NCBI GenBank assembly: GCA_023443925.1
Contig: JAEZSL010000244.1
Coordinates: 1-8,470 of the forward strand
Direction of reading: 5' to 3'
Origin: Bacillota bacterium
Lineage (GTDB): Bacteria; Bacillota_A; Clostridia; Lachnospirales; Lachnospiraceae
Length of the DNA: 8,470 nucleotides
Positions within the stretch are counted from its first letter, which is position 1, and each line of letters starts with the position of its first letter. Positions 6,019 to 8,470 of the stretch are shown here, piece after piece. Made by a program: the position numbers and the translations under genes. The notes under the pieces were generated by a model. That model was not told the origin of the DNA, did not search any database, and saw only the letters and a program-made list of their open reading frames with translations.

Positions 6019-6828
6019 ATGAAAAGAATTGTTAGCCTGCTTGTTATAACTATGTTATTTGCTGTGGCTGTGTCGGGGTGTGGAAAAAAGAATACCGGTG
6101 GCGCAGACACTTCACTGGAGGATATCAAAACAAAAGGTAAATTAATACTTGGTCTTGATGATGCATTTCCTCCCATGGGATTTAAAGATGAGAATCAGGA
6201 AATTGTTGGTTTTGATATTGATGTTGCAAAAGAAGTGAGCAGTCGTATGGGGGTTGAACTTGTAATCCAGCCCATTAGCTGGGAAGCCAAGGAACTGGAA
6301 CTTTCCACCAAGAATATCGACTGTATCTGGAACGGCATGACTTATAATAAAGACCGTGCCGAATCCATGACCTTAAGTATACCTTATATGAAGAATACCC
6401 AGGTAGCCGTAGTTCTGGCTGACGCCGCTGTTACTACATTAAAGGATCTGGCCGGGAAGACGGTAGCCATCCAGAATGGTTCTACGGCTTCCGATGCCAT
6501 CGATGCCAATAAAGAGTTTAAGGATTCCCTGAAAGATCTGGTAAAGGTAGACGATAACGTTCAGGCTCTTCTGGATTTAAAAGTATCCGGTTCAGATGCG
6601 GTAGTTATGGATGAAGTGGTCGCCCGTTATTATACGGAGAAAGAACCCGACACTTATAAGATTCTGGATGAGACTCTTGCAGATGAAGACTATGTAGTAG
6701 GTTTTAGAAAAGGTGAAGAATCTCTGCGCAGTGAAGTGGAAAAGCACTTAAAAGAGATGAACGAAGACGGAACCCTGGCTAAAATCAGCGAAACCTGGTT
6801 TGGAAAAGATTTAACAACGATAAAGTAA
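6019..6828 (+). CDS. Polar amino-acid ABC transporter substrate-binding lipoprotein (family 3)
   Basis: This 269-residue protein is a family-3 periplasmic-type binding protein tethered as a lipoprotein, delivering a polar amino acid to the permease-ATPase pair encoded downstream. The signal MKRIVSLLVITMLF leads to the lipobox VSGC with cysteine 21. Family landmarks are LGLDDAFPPMGF (44-55), GFDIDVA (64-70), the W88 region, DCIWNGMTYNKDRAE (101-115), IQNGSTASD (151-159) and AVVMDE with D198, which in relatives contacts the ligand amino group. The start at 6019 follows GGAGG (6006-6010) by 8 nt; an in-frame ATG at 6004 overlaps that site and is rejected. It has its own promoter and a terminator near 7060, while the permease lies 770 bp on, an unusual split for this transporter class. 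Relatives take glutamine, arginine, cystine and others; the substrate cannot be told from sequence alone. Confidence 0.92.
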   Translation: MKRIVSLLVITMLFAVAVSGCGKKNTGGADTSLEDIKTKGKLILGLDDAFPPMGFKDENQEIVGFDIDVAKEVSSRMGVELVIQPISWEAKELELSTKNIDCIWNGMTYNKDRAESMTLSIPYMKNTQVAVVLADAAVTTLKDLAGKTVAIQNGSTASDAIDANKEFKDSLKDLVKVDDNVQALLDLKVSGSDAVVMDEVVARYYTEKEPDTYKILDETLADEDYVVGFRKGEESLRSEVEKHLKEMNEDGTLAKISETWFGKDLTTIK

Positions 6829-7019
6829 TATAAACAGTTTATCATTGCCAGGTTATGTAGGCAAAGCTACCCATGCAGAGTTATTCATGCTGGTAATGTA
6901 GACTACAGTTGTATATGATTACGAAACAGGTAGAATAGACTGAAACTTCGATTAAACTGTAAATAATTGCCTGGCGTGTTAATAAAGATAAGTAAATTAT
7001 CTGTCATGTAAAAATAAAT
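6829..7019 (+). other. 3' untranslated stretch between the binding-protein gene and its terminator
   Basis: I see no gene here. The stretch is about 190 nt long and contains small complementary segments: GTAG/CTAC around 6855-6875, ACAGTTTA (6834-6841) with TAAACTGT (6953-6960), and GCCAGG with a later CCTGGC. The last two pairs are interleaved, so they cannot both form as a simple nested hairpin. It may just be a long 3' end; a 3'-derived small RNA ending at the terminator is possible but unsupported. Confidence 0.35.
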
Positions 7020-7068
7020 AACTGCCCGTTTTCCATGTTGTTATAGGCCTGGAACGGGCAGTTTTTAA
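7020..7068. terminator. Strong, bidirectional-looking Rho-independent terminator
   Basis: AACTGCCCGTTTTCCA (7020-7035) pairs with TGGAACGGGCAGTT (7050-7063), giving a GC-rich 14-bp stem with a TT bulge, and is followed by TTTTTAATATAT on the + strand. On the - strand the same stem is followed by TTATTTATTTTT (complement of 7005-7019), so it could stop transcription both ways. On the + strand it ends the binding-protein transcript. Confidence 0.85.
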
Positions 7069-7091
7069 TATATAGGACTCAAAGAAATATT

Positions 7092-7220
7092 CTACACATT
7101 AATAAGTTCTTCTTCCTGGCGGGTTTAACTGGTGGGAATGGAATTATGCTGCTGCATCCGGCAGCACGCGGAGAATTCTGCAAGCAATGCAACAACGATC
7201 TGTTGGGTAATAAAGGAAAA
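7092..7220 (-). other. Possible decayed coding relic, low confidence
   Basis: This patch is richer in GC than its surroundings. On the - strand one frame reads QQIVVALLAEFSACC, continues to NSIPTS, meets a TAA (7125-7127), then reads TRQEEELINV and ends at TAG (7092-7094), with the bidirectional terminator just beyond, as expected for the 3' end of a former gene. No upstream start or ribosome binding site remains in that frame. The + strand also has short open frames here (ATG 7138 and ATG 7146, each about 45 codons) without a good ribosome binding site. I do not recognise a family. Confidence 0.2.
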
Positions 7221-7282
7221 CTATGTTCATTCTATCTTCTATGCAATCGGTATACTCAAAAGATATTAAACTGTATAAAGTG

Positions 7283-7475
7283 AAGGAATAAGGAAAATCA
7301 TAGAATAAGGAAAATCAAGGAATAAGATAAATTAAGGAATAATAAATATCAAACAATAAGATAAATCAAGGAATAAGATAAATCAAGGAATAAGGAAAAT
7401 CAAAGAATGGCAAAGAATATGAAAATCACAAATAAGGAAAAGTCAAAGATAAGAAAAATCATAGATAGAAAAAGT
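7283..7475. repeat. Degenerate 17-bp tandem repeat array upstream of the permease gene
   Basis: Seven full units of 17 bp run head to tail from 7283 to 7401 with consensus AAGGAATAAGGAAAATC (starts 7283, 7300, 7317, 7334, 7351, 7368, 7385); units 1 and 7 are identical. They are followed by a 10-bp partial unit and four eroded units of 15-17 bp to 7475. The + strand is nearly all purine plus T, with one C per unit at the end. The period is not divisible by three and the array holds no reading frame of note. It lies just upstream of the predicted permease promoter. Confidence 0.88.
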
Positions 7476-7534
7476 ATGCCTGAAAAATGGATTATAAAAT
7501 CTCGGTATAACATTTTATTATAATAATATATTAC

Positions 7535-7563
7535 TTCACTAATGCAGTAAAGTGTGTTATAAT
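7535..7563 (+). promoter_or_regulatory. Predicted promoter of the permease-ATPase operon
   Basis: TTCACT (7535-7540) lies 17 bp before a perfect TATAAT (7558-7563), which has an extended -10 TGT in front. An inverted repeat TTACT (7531-7535) / AGTAA (7546-7550) and the pair CACT/AGTG overlap the -35 to spacer region and could be regulatory. Transcription would start near 7570, 29 bp before the permease start codon. Confidence 0.65.
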
Positions 7564-7598
7564 AACCCGGTATCTGATTATACATAAGGAGGAGCAAT

Positions 7599-8249
7599 AT
7601 GTCTCAGGAAACTTTTCTTAATCTGCTGAAAATAATGGGGGAAGCGTCCCTTGTTACCATAAAAATATTCGTATTAACACTGGTCTTCGGACTGCCTCTT
7701 GGATTAATCGTATCATTCGGAAGAATGTCAAAGCTTGTATTGATCAATGCACCAATACGCTTTTACTTATTGATTATGAGAGGTACACCGTTAATCCTGC
7801 AGTTATTCTTTTTCTTTTATCTGCCCCATTATGTTTTTGGAGGCACCCTGCCCAGGTTCTGGGCGGCCATACTGGCAATGTCCATCAATTATGCCGCTTA
7901 TTTTGCGGAAATTTACCGTTCCGGGATTCAATCCATGCCAAGAGGGCAGTATGAGGCGGCGACAGTATTGGGCTTTAGTAAAAACCAGACTTTTTTTAAG
8001 ATAATTCTACCCCAGGTAATTAAGCGGATTCTACCTCCAATGAGTAATGAGTTTATGACGCTAGTAAAAGATACGGCGCTGGTCAGTGTCATTGGGGTCA
8101 GTGAAATATATGAACTGGCCACCGATACCATGTCAAGAATGGGTTCCCTGGTACCCCTTATTATGGCAGGAGCTTTTTATCTGATTATGAACAGCGTGGT
8201 ATCCAAGGGCTGTTCCGTTGCTGAAAACAAGATGAGCTACTATCAATAA
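7599..8249 (+). CDS. Polar amino-acid ABC transporter permease (HisM/GlnP type)
   Basis: This 216-residue integral membrane protein forms, probably as a homodimer, the channel for the amino-acid transporter whose binding protein is encoded upstream and whose ATPase follows 13 bp later. Hydrophobic segments lie at about 18-40, 53-80, 86-104, 152-168 and 184-204. The family hallmark MRGTPLILQLFFF is at 60-72, and the EAA loop that docks on the ATPase is clear at 119-139 (EAATVLGFSKNQ then FFKIILPQ), preceded by EIYRSGIQSMPRGQ. Length is normal for the family. The start has an excellent ribosome binding site, AAGGAGG (7586-7592), 6 nt upstream. A single permease gene suits GlnP/TcyB-like homodimeric systems rather than HisQM heterodimers, but further genes may lie beyond the window. 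Confidence 0.93.
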   Translation: MSQETFLNLLKIMGEASLVTIKIFVLTLVFGLPLGLIVSFGRMSKLVLINAPIRFYLLIMRGTPLILQLFFFFYLPHYVFGGTLPRFWAAILAMSINYAAYFAEIYRSGIQSMPRGQYEAATVLGFSKNQTFFKIILPQVIKRILPPMSNEFMTLVKDTALVSVIGVSEIYELATDTMSRMGSLVPLIMAGAFYLIMNSVVSKGCSVAENKMSYYQ

Positions 8250-8262
8250 TCGGAGGACATAT

Positions 8263-8470
8263 ATGAATATATTAGAAGTTAAAAATTTAGAGAAGAGTTT
8301 TGACAAGCTTCAGGTATTAAAGGATATATCCTTTCGTGCCGGTAACGGAGAAATTATCTCCATCATCGGTTCCTCCGGTTCCGGTAAATCCACCCTGTTA
8401 CGGTGCCTGAACCGTTTGGAGACTGTGGATTCCGGTGAGATTGCTGTTGACGGTGATATCATGGTTTCTA
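8263..8470 (+). CDS. Polar amino-acid ABC transporter ATP-binding protein, 3'-truncated by the window
   Basis: The first 69 codons are present and the frame runs off the window end. It starts MNILEVKNLEKSFDKLQVLK, has an aromatic A-loop residue (F13), and a perfect Walker A GSSGSGKST at 36-44 followed by LLRCLNRLETVDSGEI, the typical GlnQ/HisP/ArtP sequence with the conserved RCLN after the P-loop. The protein would be about 240 residues and powers the transporter at the inner face of the membrane by docking on the permease EAA loop. CGGAGG (8251-8256) lies 6 nt before the ATG, and the gap from the permease stop is only 13 bp, so the two are translated from one message. Confidence 0.93.
   Translation, partial: MNILEVKNLEKSFDKLQVLKDISFRAGNGEIISIIGSSGSGKSTLLRCLNRLETVDSGEIAVDGDIMVS

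Noticed and set aside
7400..7597. Minus-strand frame of 65 codons rich in I, F and Y
   Set aside because: It is the translation of the AT-rich repeat array and promoter region; its composition follows the DNA, not a membrane protein.
7928..8131. Minus-strand frame inside the permease gene
   Set aside because: It is a shadow of the permease, whose EAA loop and membrane segments are clear on the + strand.

Overview
The window looks like chromosomal DNA from a low-GC Gram-positive anaerobe, most likely a plant- or gut-glycan-degrading Lachnospiraceae (Clostridium cluster XIVa) relative. The basis is the AT-rich base composition, strong GGAGG-type ribosome binding sites, lipoprotein-type binding proteins, and the pairing of a membrane-anchored AraC-type sensor-regulator with an LplA-like sugar-binding lipoprotein. 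The species assignment is inference. All seven recognisable genes are on the + strand; the first is cut at its 5' end and the last at its 3' end.

Left part (1-5846), a carbohydrate-use module. It holds the C-terminal part of a membrane AraC-family regulator (1-1434), an extracellular oligosaccharide-binding lipoprotein (1600-3168) with its own promoter and strong terminator, a GH130 enzyme (mannoside phosphorylase/hydrolase family; start probably 3503, end 4441), and a DUF2961/GH172 protein (4764-5846). The sensor probably responds to an extracellular sugar and switches on the binding protein; the two cytoplasmic enzymes would then process what is imported. No sugar ABC permease lies in the window, so the binding protein must use permeases encoded elsewhere or upstream. 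Intergenic structure is rich: a 10-bp inverted repeat in the lipoprotein leader, a 17-bp-stem terminator at 3285-3330, a promoter framed by AAAGTA inverted repeats before GH130, three 31-bp tandem repeats and two hairpins between GH130 and GH172.

Right part (5847-8470), a polar amino-acid ABC transporter. It has a binding lipoprotein (6019-6828), a permease (7599-8249) and the start of its ATPase (8263 onward). The binding protein has its own promoter, overlapped by a perfect 16-bp palindrome, and a separate terminator, so it is not cotranscribed with permease-ATPase in the ordinary way. The 770-bp gap between binding protein and permease carries a bidirectional-looking terminator, a GC-richer patch that may be a coding relic, a degenerate 17-bp tandem repeat array (7283-7475), and the permease promoter.

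I see no RNA genes, insertion sequences, CRISPR arrays or phage genes. The least explained parts are the two tandem-repeat arrays, the GH130 start region that lacks a ribosome binding site, and the substrate of the GH130/GH172 pair.
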